Source of the DNA: Gelidibacter gilvus | GTDB taxonomy: Bacteria > Bacteroidota > Bacteroidia > Flavobacteriales > Flavobacteriaceae | Length of the DNA: 64,000 nucleotides | Reading direction: 5' to 3' | NCBI RefSeq assembly: GCF_004115975.1 | Contig: NZ_SDDZ01000006.1 | Span: 62,001 to 126,000, forward strand | Part shown: positions 54,474 through 63,064 of the stretch, one piece after another | Position numbering within the stretch: the stretch's first letter is position 1 | Layout: each line of letters starts with the position of its first letter | The notes under the pieces: generated by a model | The model's input: only the letters and a program-made list of their open reading frames with translations | Told to the model about the DNA's origin: nothing | The model's database searches: none | Made by a program: the position numbers and the translations under genes

Positions 54474-54860
54474 CTATAAGTTGTTCTCCAAAAATCTAAA
54501 CACATCTTTTTTGAGCTCAGCGTAAATTTCTCTTTGGGTTTCCATTCGGTTTCTAAAAGCTTTATGTTTTTTGACCAATTCTGTGTCTTTTTTCAGCTTT
54601 CCTGCGTCACTTTGTGCCATTATAAACACTTCTTGCTGTTCGAGAGCTTCAAGTAAATCCTCTATCACACCGCCATGAAAAATAAACTGTTTCTGGTAAT
54701 CTCCTATCCGATCAAGTACTTCTTTATCTCCCCAACGTGTGATAAATTCACTTAATTTGATGTTGAAAGATTTTAATTCCTCCTTCCAAAAGGCAATTTC
54801 GCCTTTCCATTGTTGGTGTTCAAACTCTCTATTCGAATTATATAAAACTGGTTTTTCCAT
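54474..54860 (-). CDS. Conserved-looking coiled-coil protein, 128 residues
   Basis: This all-helical, highly charged cytosolic protein (starts MEKPVLYN) has three long helices with heptad-like spacing, including E-I-A-F-W-K-E-E-L-K and T-Q-R-E-I-Y-A-E-L-K-K. ATG 54860 is preferred over the upstream start at 54926. I do not recognise the family. Its promoter contains the only perfect TAnnTTTG box (TATCTTTG) on the minus strand with the palindrome at the fixed distance, which supports real expression within the regulon. Confidence 0.7.
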   Translation of the reverse strand: MEKPVLYNSNREFEHQQWKGEIAFWKEELKSFNIKLSEFITRWGDKEVLDRIGDYQKQFIFHGGVIEDLLEALEQQEVFIMAQSDAGKLKKDTELVKKHKAFRNRMETQREIYAELKKDVFRFLENNL

Positions 54861-55312
54861 GTTGCGATTATTTAAAAATGACTGTTCAAAGCTTCTGTCC
54901 AACAGTGATATCTTAAATTCGCCCAAATGACTTTGGGATAATTTTTAAAATCGATTCTTTGATAGGTCAATATTTTGAGGCTGATTGGATTTTAAAAGTT
55001 TATGCGTTAAGCGTGTGATTTAAAATCATCATCTACTACTATTTCAAAGATATCTGAAATTGCAATGGTTCGAAATGACCCAGGTCACTCACAATTTAAA
55101 CCTAAGATATTTTCGATACCTATTCATTTTTGCATTCTCCATTCATTGAGCGAACTGATCACTTTTATTTTATGTAGTTTATCAGCTTGAAGTTTTTTAT
55201 AGTTAGGATAGCTGATATCAACCGTCCGCAAACTTTCATGATTTGCAAAAATCATCCGTTAGTGACGTGTTTTGTGGGATTTGAATGGGAAGTTGGTATT
55301 GATAGCTTCAAT
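54861..55312. other. Intergenic region, 452 bp
   Basis: It holds the promoter at 55045-55088 for the coiled-coil protein and, further right, the 3' flank of the ArsC-like gene. No other gene or repeat seen. Confidence 0.5.
55045..55088 (-). promoter_or_regulatory. Crp/Fnr-type site and -7 box of the coiled-coil protein gene
   Basis: ATGACCCAGGTCAC (55075-55088, centre 55081.5) with TATCTTTG at 55052-55045 on the minus strand; the T of TA is 29.5 bp away. On the plus strand no TA lies at the mirror position. Predicted leader about 180 nt. Confidence 0.85.
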
Positions 55313-55699
55313 TTATAGCTTCATGATATCGGTAGGTGTTTCCACTAAAATAGTTTTACTGCCGCGTAAAGCAATCGGCTGTTTCATAATTTCTGGATGG
55401 TTTTGAATCATGGTGATCCAGTCTTCACAAGAGAAATTCTGAACAATAAACTTATTTCTGTATTTATAATGTTCCTGATTGACCAAATCTTCAACTTCAA
55501 TACCTAAACGATTTACCAATTCTGCAATTTGAGTTCCGGTTAAAGAGCATTTTAAAACATCAATTTCTTCTATAGGAAGACCATGCGTCTTGGCATAAGC
55601 CAACGTCTGTTTTCCTCTTTGAGATTTGGGATTATAATACAGGGTAATTTGTCTTTCTGATGTGGATATCACACCTTTACTTGCTATAGATCTATTCAT
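55313..55699 (-). CDS. ArsC/Spx-like protein lacking the catalytic cysteine
   Basis: A 128-residue thioredoxin-fold protein of arsenate reductase (ArsC/Spx) type: Y-Y-N-P-K-S-Q-R-G-K-Q-T and an R-x-P-I-type segment (M-K-Q-P-I-A-L-R-G). The usual Cys in N-P-x-C-S-x-S-R is Ser here (S26), so arsenate reduction is unlikely. Two other Cys (in L-K-C-S-L and F-S-C-E-D) remain. A Spx-like regulatory or adaptor role is possible. It is preceded by a Crp/Fnr-type promoter, with a leader of about 99 nt. Confidence 0.8.
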   Translation of the reverse strand: MNRSIASKGVISTSERQITLYYNPKSQRGKQTLAYAKTHGLPIEEIDVLKCSLTGTQIAELVNRLGIEVEDLVNQEHYKYRNKFIVQNFSCEDWITMIQNHPEIMKQPIALRGSKTILVETPTDIMKL

Positions 55700-55802
55700 A
55701 TTTTATTTATTTAGTAATTAAAAATTCTTTTAAAAGAATCTGGATTCATTTTATTTTTTGGGATTTTATAATCTTTCATTAAAATTATTTTTTATCCACT
55801 TA

Positions 55803-55846
55803 CCAACATACAACTGTATTTCTTGAATTGAAATGATCAGGGTCAG
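55803..55846 (-). promoter_or_regulatory. Crp/Fnr-type site and -7 box of the ArsC-like gene
   Basis: ATGATCAGGGTCAG (55833-55846, centre 55839.5) with TATGTTGG at 55810-55803 on the minus strand; the T of TA is 29.5 bp away. The -7 box deviates in its last four bases. Confidence 0.7.
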
Positions 55847-55984
55847 TCCGCCGAAAAATCCATGGCATGCGATTTTTATCTTCTTTCTGTTTTGTGAACT
55901 GCAGATGGAGAAATTATTTGAGTTTTTACAAAGGACCTTAACCTGTTTAGTATAAGATCTCACTTTTAACCCATTATCGGTGGA

Positions 55985-56028
55985 CTGACCTACATCATTT
56001 GACACTAGAATTTTTTAAGGTATCTTGG
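55985..56028 (+). promoter_or_regulatory. Crp/Fnr-type site and -7 box of the baeRF gene
   Basis: CTGACCTACATCAT (55985-55998, centre 55991.5) with TATCTTGG (56021-56028); the T of TA is 29.5 bp away. Predicted leader about 56 nt. Confidence 0.8.
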
Positions 56029-56088
56029 AAAGTACTAGTAAAGAAGTACTCAAGCTTCTACAATTATTAATCGTTAAACCAAAAGAAT

Positions 56089-57246
56089 ATGACACTGATA
56101 ACAAAAAAGACTATTGCCAAATTACACGACGTAAATCAAGAAAACTGTATTTCAATTTTTATTCCGACACATCGAGCGGGTGAAAAAGTATTGCAGGAAG
56201 AAGATCCATTATCTCTAAAAAATCAATTGAAAGACGTTAGGGATAAGTTGGCAAGAAAAGGACTTAATGAGGACGGAATCAATAATATAACCCAACCTGT
56301 ACAGGACCTCATAGATAATAGTTCATTCTGGAGAGAACAATCTGATGGCCTTGCCATATTTGCAGCCGATGGTTTTTTTGAAAGCCACACCCTACCCGTG
56401 CATTTCCAAGCATTTAACTATATTTCAAATTCCTTCTATTTAAAACCGTTGATGCCCATGTTTGTAGGCGACGGGAGTTTTTATTTGTTGACTCTTGACC
56501 GTGATAATGTGAAATTATATGAATGTATGAGACACAGCTTTACCGAAATTGACATCGAAGACTTAATTCCAGAAACCAAACAGGATCGTGTAGGTTTTGA
56601 TTATGAAGAAAAAAACCTTCAATTCCGCTCAGGTGCTACAGGATCTGGCCAAACCATGTATCACGGACAAGAGGCAGCTACCGGTAAAAGGAAAAATGAA
56701 ATTAAAAAGTATTTTAGAGCGATAAATGATGGTCTAGCAACAATTTTTAGAGAAGAGACTATGCCATTGCTCATTGCTGCACAAAGCCCACTTTTTGATA
56801 TTTATAAGGAAGTCAATACTTACGCAAATCTTATGGAAGAAAACCTTACCACCGATTTTAGCGATACCGATATTTTTGAGATCCATGAATTGGCTTGGGA
56901 ACGAATGGAACCTGTATTTGATAAAGTACGAAAGGATCATATTGCACAGTTTTTGGATGAACAAGGTAAAGGCACAACCTCAATTGGGATGGGTAAAATT
57001 TTACCAGCAGCGATCAATGGTCAGATTGAAGCCTTATTTTGTGAAAACAAAGCAGATATTTTTGGAATATACAAAGAAGAAAATGACCTCATTACAGTTA
57101 CTGAAGGTGAAGAAGATGGCACTAACATTTCATTAATGAATATGGCTGCCATAAAAACCTTCCTAAAAGGAGGTGCTGTTTATTTATTGGAAAAAGAAGA
57201 GATGCCTAATCCAAATTCAAGAGTAAATGCACTGTATAGGTATTAA
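56089..57246 (+). CDS. baeRF-family protein (bacterial archaeo-eukaryotic release factor-like)
   Basis: A 385-residue protein. The first 60 residues contain C-I-S-I-F-I-P-T-H-R and K-N-Q-L-K-D-V-R, the entry pattern of baeRF proteins; the middle has F-Y-L-L-T-L-D-R-D-N-V-K-L-Y; the C-terminal part from about 225 is a pelota/eRF1-like domain ending in Y-L-L-E-K-E-E-M-P. These proteins are related to translation termination and rescue factors, and act on stalled ribosomes or as hydrolases by inference. With RtcB in the same regulon it hints at RNA and ribosome care in stress. Confidence 0.8.
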   Translation: MTLITKKTIAKLHDVNQENCISIFIPTHRAGEKVLQEEDPLSLKNQLKDVRDKLARKGLNEDGINNITQPVQDLIDNSSFWREQSDGLAIFAADGFFESHTLPVHFQAFNYISNSFYLKPLMPMFVGDGSFYLLTLDRDNVKLYECMRHSFTEIDIEDLIPETKQDRVGFDYEEKNLQFRSGATGSGQTMYHGQEAATGKRKNEIKKYFRAINDGLATIFREETMPLLIAAQSPLFDIYKEVNTYANLMEENLTTDFSDTDIFEIHELAWERMEPVFDKVRKDHIAQFLDEQGKGTTSIGMGKILPAAINGQIEALFCENKADIFGIYKEENDLITVTEGEEDGTNISLMNMAAIKTFLKGGAVYLLEKEEMPNPNSRVNALYRY

Positions 57247-57342
57247 GGTTGAAAATCATTATTGATGGATATCATAGCTTTCAATCACAGCAGATCTTGC
57301 GGATTGACGATCTATTGACCGTCCTATAAAATTCTTGAAAGT

Positions 57343-57378
57343 AAAAAAGGGCTAGTTTTTAAATTAGCCCTTTTTTTT
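57343..57378. terminator. Bidirectional terminator between baeRF and aspartate dehydrogenase genes
   Basis: Arms AAAAAAGGGCTA and TAGCCCTTTTTT enclose a 10-nt AT-rich loop, with an 8-nt T run on the plus strand. Both genes end into it. Confidence 0.9.
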
Positions 57379-57393
57379 GGTTGATAACGTATC

Positions 57394-58200
57394 TTAAAAA
57401 GTAATGGGAGCCACTAAGTTTTTAAGCAAAGCAATCACACTATATGCAGCCAATGCACTCGACTTAGGATTGTCCTGAGACGGCTTGGTCTCAATCATTA
57501 TCTCAATATTTATGGTTTCTGCTTCGAGTTTGATGGTGTGCTTGTTGCTTTTAAACCCAGGAATACTATGGATAGCAACTTTAGTGTTTTCAACTCCTGT
57601 TGTTGCTAAGGCAGTAGCCACCGCAACGTTAACGTTTTTAGGAAAATGTGTGATGGCTTCCCTGGCGCTTCCATTGAATATCACTTCTTCCTTTTCTTCA
57701 GAAAGCGTTCTACCTTTTAAAAATGGAGCTCCATTTAAGGATGTTGGCGATTTTTCTGTAGTCATATTGACGTCTACCTCGTCCATTAACATCGCAGACC
57801 TTAAAACGTCAAACCCACCTACTGCTCCTGATGGGATATGCACTCGACTATTATTTTGTAATGCCGTTTCTTTGACTTTATTATAAAAATCTTGGTCAGC
57901 AAACGCACCAACCGATAAGGGAATTAAATGAATTCCATTTGCTAAGATTTTAACTCCAATATCTTTAAACACCTCTGGAGAGGCAGCTTCAATAATATAA
58001 TCTGGTTTATCACCAATGATGTCATCTACAGATTTATAGGCTTTACCTCCTATTTGATCGGCTAACTTTATGGCATTTTCTAATTTCCCACTAAATACTC
58101 CTAAGATTTTATAATTTTCACTCAGGTTTTGGGAAACAACTTTTCCAATAATGCTGCCCAGTGAACCCGTACCTATTATGGCTAATTTATATTTTTTCAT
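57394..58200 (-). CDS. Aspartate dehydrogenase (NadX-like)
   Basis: A 268-residue NAD(P)-dependent enzyme. Rossmann start A-I-I-G-T-G-S-L-G-S-I-I, then E-A-A-S-P-E-V, S-G-A-V-G-G-F-D and the closing N-P-K-S-S-A-L-A-A-Y-S-V-I helix, which are family signatures. It converts aspartate to iminoaspartate or oxaloacetate and ammonia, or in reverse. NAD biosynthesis from aspartate is the usual role, but no nadA or nadC is close. It is monocistronic. Confidence 0.88.
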   Translation of the reverse strand: MKKYKLAIIGTGSLGSIIGKVVSQNLSENYKILGVFSGKLENAIKLADQIGGKAYKSVDDIIGDKPDYIIEAASPEVFKDIGVKILANGIHLIPLSVGAFADQDFYNKVKETALQNNSRVHIPSGAVGGFDVLRSAMLMDEVDVNMTTEKSPTSLNGAPFLKGRTLSEEKEEVIFNGSAREAITHFPKNVNVAVATALATTGVENTKVAIHSIPGFKSNKHTIKLEAETINIEIMIETKPSQDNPKSSALAAYSVIALLKNLVAPITF

Positions 58201-58553
58201 TTTACTTTCTTTTTAATAACAGTATACTAAAATTTCACCTAATAAAATAACAGGCGTTAAGTCCTGTTATTTTAATCGTCGTTTTGTTTATATATTCCTT
58301 TTTGAGGTCTCTATATTTAAATCTTCATATGCTACTCAATTCTTGGTATGCTGCTAAAAATCCATTGAATTGCTGCTCAGCTTCTACTATTCCTTTAAAC
58401 TTTAATAATCATCCAACTTATTTTGACATTTGCATCATGGTCATTTTCCACATTTACACATTGAGAATCATCGCTCTAACTTACTAATTTCTATATTCAG
58501 AAAAGCTCTTAACTTAGTTTTCTAAAATGGTGTTTTAATTATTTCGGCGCTGG
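58201..58553. other. Intergenic region, 353 bp
   Basis: It contains the terminator at 58243-58274 and no recognisable gene. The promoter of the aspartate dehydrogenase gene should lie between the terminator and 58200. Confidence 0.5.
58243..58274 (-). terminator. Terminator behind the APC permease gene
   Basis: Arms AAATAACAGG and CCTGTTATTT with a 9-nt loop and a following T-rich tract when read on the minus strand. Confidence 0.7.
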
Positions 58554-60284
58554 CTAAATAATAAGTCGCACTTCTCCCAATTCCTCAATCTTATAGGGAA
58601 ATCCTTCTCCAGGCGAACCAATAAACATAAAATTGGTTGGGATAAGCCAACGTTGTGACAATTCCTTTATTTTCTCAGGACCAAATGTCCCTGATTCTTG
58701 AACAAATTCCACATTAATATTGGGATATGCCCTATTTAATGTTTCTATATCCTCTTTCAGTTTACGGTTTGCGCTTTCGCCAGAATCCAAAACTGATACG
58801 ATTTTGAGCTTTCTCGCAGCTTCGTTATTAATGATGTACAAGATCACAATATTAATCGTCACGATATTATCATGATTGGTAAAAAAGACAAATTGCTGAC
58901 TATTGACCTTATTGAGTAGCTGTTTGGTTTTTCGGTTTAATTTTTTAAATACTAGGCCCTTCTCAGGAAAAACATATTCCAAAATGATCAATATCATTTT
59001 GAAAATACGGACTCTGTACAACATAAAAAAGACGATGATTAGGGTCGGGATTAAATATTCCATAAAAATTGCCAAGTAGTACGGATTTAAGATAACATTC
59101 CCAATAATAGCCGCAAACACTGAAATAATTCCAATAAACAATCCAAGCCAGCTGGACCGTTCTGGTCTTGGCAAACGGGATCGATTGAGCTTTAAGAGCA
59201 AATTTCCAATCCCGAATAAAATCATTACAGAAAGAAAAGCGATGGTATAAACCCCTGCCAATTTTGCTAAATCGCCTTTGGTGACCAATAAAATGGACAC
59301 ACACAACACAAAGAATGCTATGAAAATCAAATAATTGCTCCCATTTTTGGTCTTCTTTAATACGAATTTTGGCAAGATTCTATCTAATGCCATACGTTTC
59401 ATTAAACCACCAACGCCAACAAATGAGGTCAGCACTGCGCCGCTCAAGACTAAGGAAGCGTCAATTCCTATAAGTAGTGAAAGCCATTGACCACCGGCAG
59501 TAGATCCCATGACAGAAAGTAAAGCATCGCGATAGTCAACCACGGTGCTGATGGGAATAATCGCCAAAGCCAAAAATGCAATCAACGGGTTGAAAACCGT
59601 AACCACAATCCACATATTCCGCAATGTTTTTGGAAAAACACCTTTCTGCTGTTCTTCGACATAATTGGCTGAACTCTCAAAACCACTGATCCCCAACATG
59701 GCAGCCGAAAACCCTAAAAACAAAGCACTGAAAATACTGCCTTCTATTGGTAATTTGAAATTAGAGAGCAATATGTCCGTACCATTTTTGGCAAAATAAA
59801 TAAGACAAAAGCTGCAAAGGACGATCAAGGAAAGCAAATGAAAAAGAAATATGATCATCGCAACTTTTGAAGATTCGCCGATCCCCATGATCACCAAGCC
59901 CATGAATACCAATAGCAAAGCAATAGTGACCGGAAGCACGGGAATAACCGTCCAAATACTATGGGCGTATTTTACAGCCTCGCTTCCTGAGATAACCGCG
60001 GTCGCCATATAAGACAGCACGGTCAAAGCTGCCGCAAGTGAAGCCGTCGATTTTTTTGTTGTATTCAACAAGGCATTGTAAGCCCCACCATTTAAAGGTA
60101 AAGCACCTACCACCTCGCCATAAATTTTTCTGAAAAAGAAAAGTACGGTGGCCACCATTAAAAGCGAGATCCAAGCGTATTGACCCGCATAAACAATGGC
60201 TAAAGCGGATACATAAAGGCATGAGGAACTGATGTCATTACCACAAATAGCAGTGGCTTCAAGTTGATTGAGCTTTTTTGCCAT
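58554..60284 (-). CDS. APC family amino acid permease with C-terminal soluble domain
   Basis: A 576-residue transporter. About 12 membrane helices cover residues 5-435; the first helix region is N-Q-L-E-A-T-A-I-C-G-N-D-I-S-S-S-C-L-Y-V. The last 130 residues form a soluble alpha/beta domain (S-V-L-D-S-G-E-S, F-I-G-S-P-G-E-G-F-P) of Usp-like appearance, probably on the cytosolic side and possibly a nucleotide sensor. Substrate unknown: cation-amino acid symport is the family rule. It is monocistronic and divergent from rpe. Confidence 0.88.
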   Translation of the reverse strand: MAKKLNQLEATAICGNDISSSCLYVSALAIVYAGQYAWISLLMVATVLFFFRKIYGEVVGALPLNGGAYNALLNTTKKSTASLAAALTVLSYMATAVISGSEAVKYAHSIWTVIPVLPVTIALLLVFMGLVIMGIGESSKVAMIIFLFHLLSLIVLCSFCLIYFAKNGTDILLSNFKLPIEGSIFSALFLGFSAAMLGISGFESSANYVEEQQKGVFPKTLRNMWIVVTVFNPLIAFLALAIIPISTVVDYRDALLSVMGSTAGGQWLSLLIGIDASLVLSGAVLTSFVGVGGLMKRMALDRILPKFVLKKTKNGSNYLIFIAFFVLCVSILLVTKGDLAKLAGVYTIAFLSVMILFGIGNLLLKLNRSRLPRPERSSWLGLFIGIISVFAAIIGNVILNPYYLAIFMEYLIPTLIIVFFMLYRVRIFKMILIILEYVFPEKGLVFKKLNRKTKQLLNKVNSQQFVFFTNHDNIVTINIVILYIINNEAARKLKIVSVLDSGESANRKLKEDIETLNRAYPNINVEFVQESGTFGPEKIKELSQRWLIPTNFMFIGSPGEGFPYKIEELGEVRLII

Positions 60285-60502
60285 GGCAAATTATATTTAA
60301 GCTTAGCTATGGTTCTTGAGAATTAAATGCTTTCATTTTTCACAAGGAACCGGAGATTAAAGTTGGAATATTTCTATCAAAATTGCATTACACTGAAAAG
60401 ATGAAGAGTTACAGCATTCACACCTTAGTACGAATGATGATTAATGCTAAATAGTAGCGACTTGTACGCTCTTTTTTTTTACCTTGTAGAAAACTTTTCC
60501 AA

Positions 60503-61153
60503 ATGTCCACGCTAATCGCTCCTTCAATTCTATCTGGAGATTTTGCCCATCTGGCAAAAGACATTGAAATGCTCAGCAAAAGCAATGCCGACCGCATTCA
60601 TGTGGACATCATGGATGGCGTTTTTGTGCCAAATATTTCCTTCGGATTTCCTGTGCTCAAGGCTATAAAAAAATACGCATCAAAACCTCTGGATGTCCAT
60701 TTGATGATCATAAAGCCAGAACGGTATATCAGACAATTTAAGGAAGCTGGCGCCGATACTTTAATCGTCCATTTTGAAGCTTGCACACATTTACACAATA
60801 TTATTCAAGCCATTAAACAAGAAGGAATGCAAGCAGGCGTCGCCATCAATCCACATACGGCCATCAACAATCTCGAAGCCATTATTCAGGACATTGACCA
60901 ACTGCTTATCATGTCTGTCAATTCTGGTTTTGGTGGACAAAAACTCATAGAACATACCTATCTAAAAATTGAACTTTCGCGGAATTTAATTGAGAAAAGT
61001 CACGCTAAAGCAATCATCGGAATCGATGGTGGCGTAGATTTATCCAATGCCCCAAAGCTAATTGCTGCGGGAGCTGACTTATTGGTATCTGGTAGTTTTA
61101 TTTTTGGATCTGGCAACCCTTCCAAAACCATTTCTGATTTAAAGGAATTATAG
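60503..61153 (+). CDS. rpe: Ribulose-phosphate 3-epimerase
   Basis: A 216-residue TIM barrel. Signatures: A-P-S-I-L-S-G-D-F, H-V-D-I-M-D-G-V-F-V-P-N, H-L-M-I, the M-S-V-N-S-G-F-G-G-Q loop and I-D-G-G-V. It interconverts ribulose 5-phosphate and xylulose 5-phosphate in the pentose phosphate pathway. It starts at 60503 directly after a T-rich leader and is followed 147 bp later by a class I aldolase, so the two central sugar phosphate enzymes may be under one control. Confidence 0.95.
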   Translation: MSTLIAPSILSGDFAHLAKDIEMLSKSNADRIHVDIMDGVFVPNISFGFPVLKAIKKYASKPLDVHLMIIKPERYIRQFKEAGADTLIVHFEACTHLHNIIQAIKQEGMQAGVAINPHTAINNLEAIIQDIDQLLIMSVNSGFGGQKLIEHTYLKIELSRNLIEKSHAKAIIGIDGGVDLSNAPKLIAAGADLLVSGSFIFGSGNPSKTISDLKEL

Positions 61154-61300
61154 AATTTCCAATATCTTAACTTTCATCATATCCTGTTTTTCAAGTGAGA
61201 ATAATGTAAGTTATACCTCGGATTGTATAAATTTCCTTGAGAATTGATGTCGTATCTTTAATACGATAACATCTAATAACACTTTGAAATACAATGTCAT

Positions 61301-62329
61301 ATGAGAAACACACAACTTCTAAAAAATACGATAGCGCAAATATTTGCCAACGGAAAAGGCATCCTTGCCATGGACGAAAGCACACCCACTATTGACAAAC
61401 GTTTTTCAGCCAACGGAATTCCGCAAACCTTGGAGATGCGACACGCTTATCGAGAACTTATCGCTACAACTCCCGGACTGAACGAAAGCATAGGTGGTGC
61501 CATTTTGTACGACGAAACCATCCGACAGAAAACTAGCAACGGAGACCTCATAACAACTGTTTTAAAGAACGCTGGAATTATCCCCGGAATAAAAGTAGAT
61601 ATGGGCGCCAAAGCTTTGGCTGGTTTTCCTGACGAAAAAATTACGGAAGGTTTGGATGGGCTGCGAGAACGATTGGCAGATTATAAAACCCTGGGCACTC
61701 TTTTTGCTAAATGGCGTGCCGTCATCACAATTGGTGATGGCATCCCAACAAAAGCCTGTATTGACGCCAATGCGCACGCCTTAGCAAGGTATGCTGCATT
61801 ATGCCAAGAAGCAGGCTTGGTTCCCATTGTCGAACCAGAAGTCTTGATAGATGGCAATCATTCTATACAGCGTTGTTATGACGTTACAGAGCAAGCGTTG
61901 AAAGCCCTTTTTGATCAATTATATTATTTTAGGGTTGATCTTCAAGGCATTATCTTAAAACCTAATATGGTGCTTGCAGGAAAAGACAGTGGCGAAAAAA
62001 ATAGTATCGATGACATTGCCAAAGCCACTGTAAACTGCTTTTTATCGTCAGTTCCTGCGGCTGTGCCAGCCATTGCATTTTTATCGGGCGGACAGTCGCC
62101 ACAACAAGCCTCCCAACATTTGAATGCCATAAATAAAGAGTATAAGGAACGCCTCCCTTGGATTGTTGCGTTTTCTTTTGCAAGAGCCATTCAACAACCC
62201 TGTTTAGAGGCTTGGAAAGGACAGGACGCCAATGTGGAAAAAGCGCAACACTTACTCTATCATCGCGCAAAACTTAGTGCTGCCGCTAGACGTGGCGACT
62301 ATAAATCGGCTATGGAAGACCATGGGTGA
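61301..62329 (+). CDS. Class I fructose-bisphosphate aldolase
   Basis: A 342-residue aldolase of class I. Schiff-base Lys K220 in G-I-I-L-K-P-N-M-V; phosphate-binding region S-G-G-Q-S near residue 262; N-terminal G-I-L-A-M-D-E-S-T-P-T-I. It splits fructose 1,6-bisphosphate without metal. It is somewhat shorter than animal aldolases and typical of bacterial forms. The C-terminus lacks the usual Tyr but ends R-G-D-Y-K-S-A-M-E-D. Together with rpe it points to a carbohydrate metabolism unit. Confidence 0.93.
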   Translation: MRNTQLLKNTIAQIFANGKGILAMDESTPTIDKRFSANGIPQTLEMRHAYRELIATTPGLNESIGGAILYDETIRQKTSNGDLITTVLKNAGIIPGIKVDMGAKALAGFPDEKITEGLDGLRERLADYKTLGTLFAKWRAVITIGDGIPTKACIDANAHALARYAALCQEAGLVPIVEPEVLIDGNHSIQRCYDVTEQALKALFDQLYYFRVDLQGIILKPNMVLAGKDSGEKNSIDDIAKATVNCFLSSVPAAVPAIAFLSGGQSPQQASQHLNAINKEYKERLPWIVAFSFARAIQQPCLEAWKGQDANVEKAQHLLYHRAKLSAAARRGDYKSAMEDHG

Positions 62330-62399
62330 TTTTAAACTCGATTGGCGCATTAAAATTCGGCAGTGATAACATTAAAATAAGCAATTAAACCAATAGACC

Positions 62400-62747
62400 A
62401 TGGACACTAAAAAATTCAACTCGCTTCTGGGTAGCATGACCACGCTCTCAGAAGTGACAAATTTACTGAATGAAAGAGGATATACTAAAAATCTCAATTT
62501 AGAATCAACCCATCTGGTTTGTGAAGGCAGTGAGATGAAACTATTTCCAGGTGAATTTATCGTAGATAAGCATTACCGATTTGAAGGACCTTCTGATCCT
62601 GGGGATGAAGCTATTGTATTTGCAATTTCATCATCAAAACATCATCTTAAAGGCGTTTTGATAAATGGTTATGGGGTTTCGAGCGAGTCTATTTCAGATG
62701 AAATGATACAGGCCTTGGATGAAAGGAATACTGAGAACAAAGCATAA
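62400..62747 (+). CDS. Small conserved protein often misnamed phosphoribosylpyrophosphate synthetase
   Basis: A 115-residue acidic protein: L-N-E-R-G-Y-T-K-N-L-N-L, F-I-V-D-K-H-Y-R-F-E-G-P-S-D-P, I-V-F-A-I-S-S-S-K-H-H-L-K-G-V-L-I-N-G-Y-G. This pattern is that of a Bacteroidota family annotated as PRPP synthetase by transfer, but it is far too short for that enzyme and has no PRPP loop. Function unknown. It stands 70 bp after the aldolase gene on the same strand, perhaps in one transcript. Confidence 0.65.
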   Translation: MDTKKFNSLLGSMTTLSEVTNLLNERGYTKNLNLESTHLVCEGSEMKLFPGEFIVDKHYRFEGPSDPGDEAIVFAISSSKHHLKGVLINGYGVSSESISDEMIQALDERNTENKA

Positions 62748-62866
62748 ATTTCGAATTCAATGTTGATTGTCAAAAAAGTATTTCGGGTGGGAATTTTGTA
62801 AATTTTTGAGCGGTTTCTGTAAACCATCCTGAAAATTATAAAGTATCTTTAGTATTCTTAATTTAA

Positions 62867-62980
62867 GAAATCAAGAACCTCAAGGCAAGCCCACGAGGTA
62901 TGAATAAGGAATTATCTTTTCGATCGAGGCAAGCATCGCGGTATTAAAACCCACTGGTGGGAATAACGCAAGTTTTTACT
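62867..62980 (+). repeat. Palindromic interspersed repeat upstream of the NDH-2 gene (long form)
   Basis: Between GAAATCAAGAACCTC (62867-62881) and GGTATTAAAACCCACTGG lie two hairpin-forming segments, each with a GGCAAGC core (ACCTC/GAGGT and CGAT/ATCG stems), then CCCAC-TG-GTGGG. The flanks recur without the central hairpins at 53184-53240. The shape resembles REP-like elements tied to RAYT transposases, but no such gene is in view. Confidence 0.55.
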
Positions 62981-63064
62981 GATTGATCCGATTGTATATA
63001 GATGTTTTCTCGATAGAAAGAATGCTTCTATTTCTTGTTATTCACTACAGAATAGACTATTTAA

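Noticed and set aside
55766-56005. 79-codon minus-strand frame with GTG start
   Set aside because: It spans two regulon promoters (55803-55846 and 55985-56028) and has no family features.
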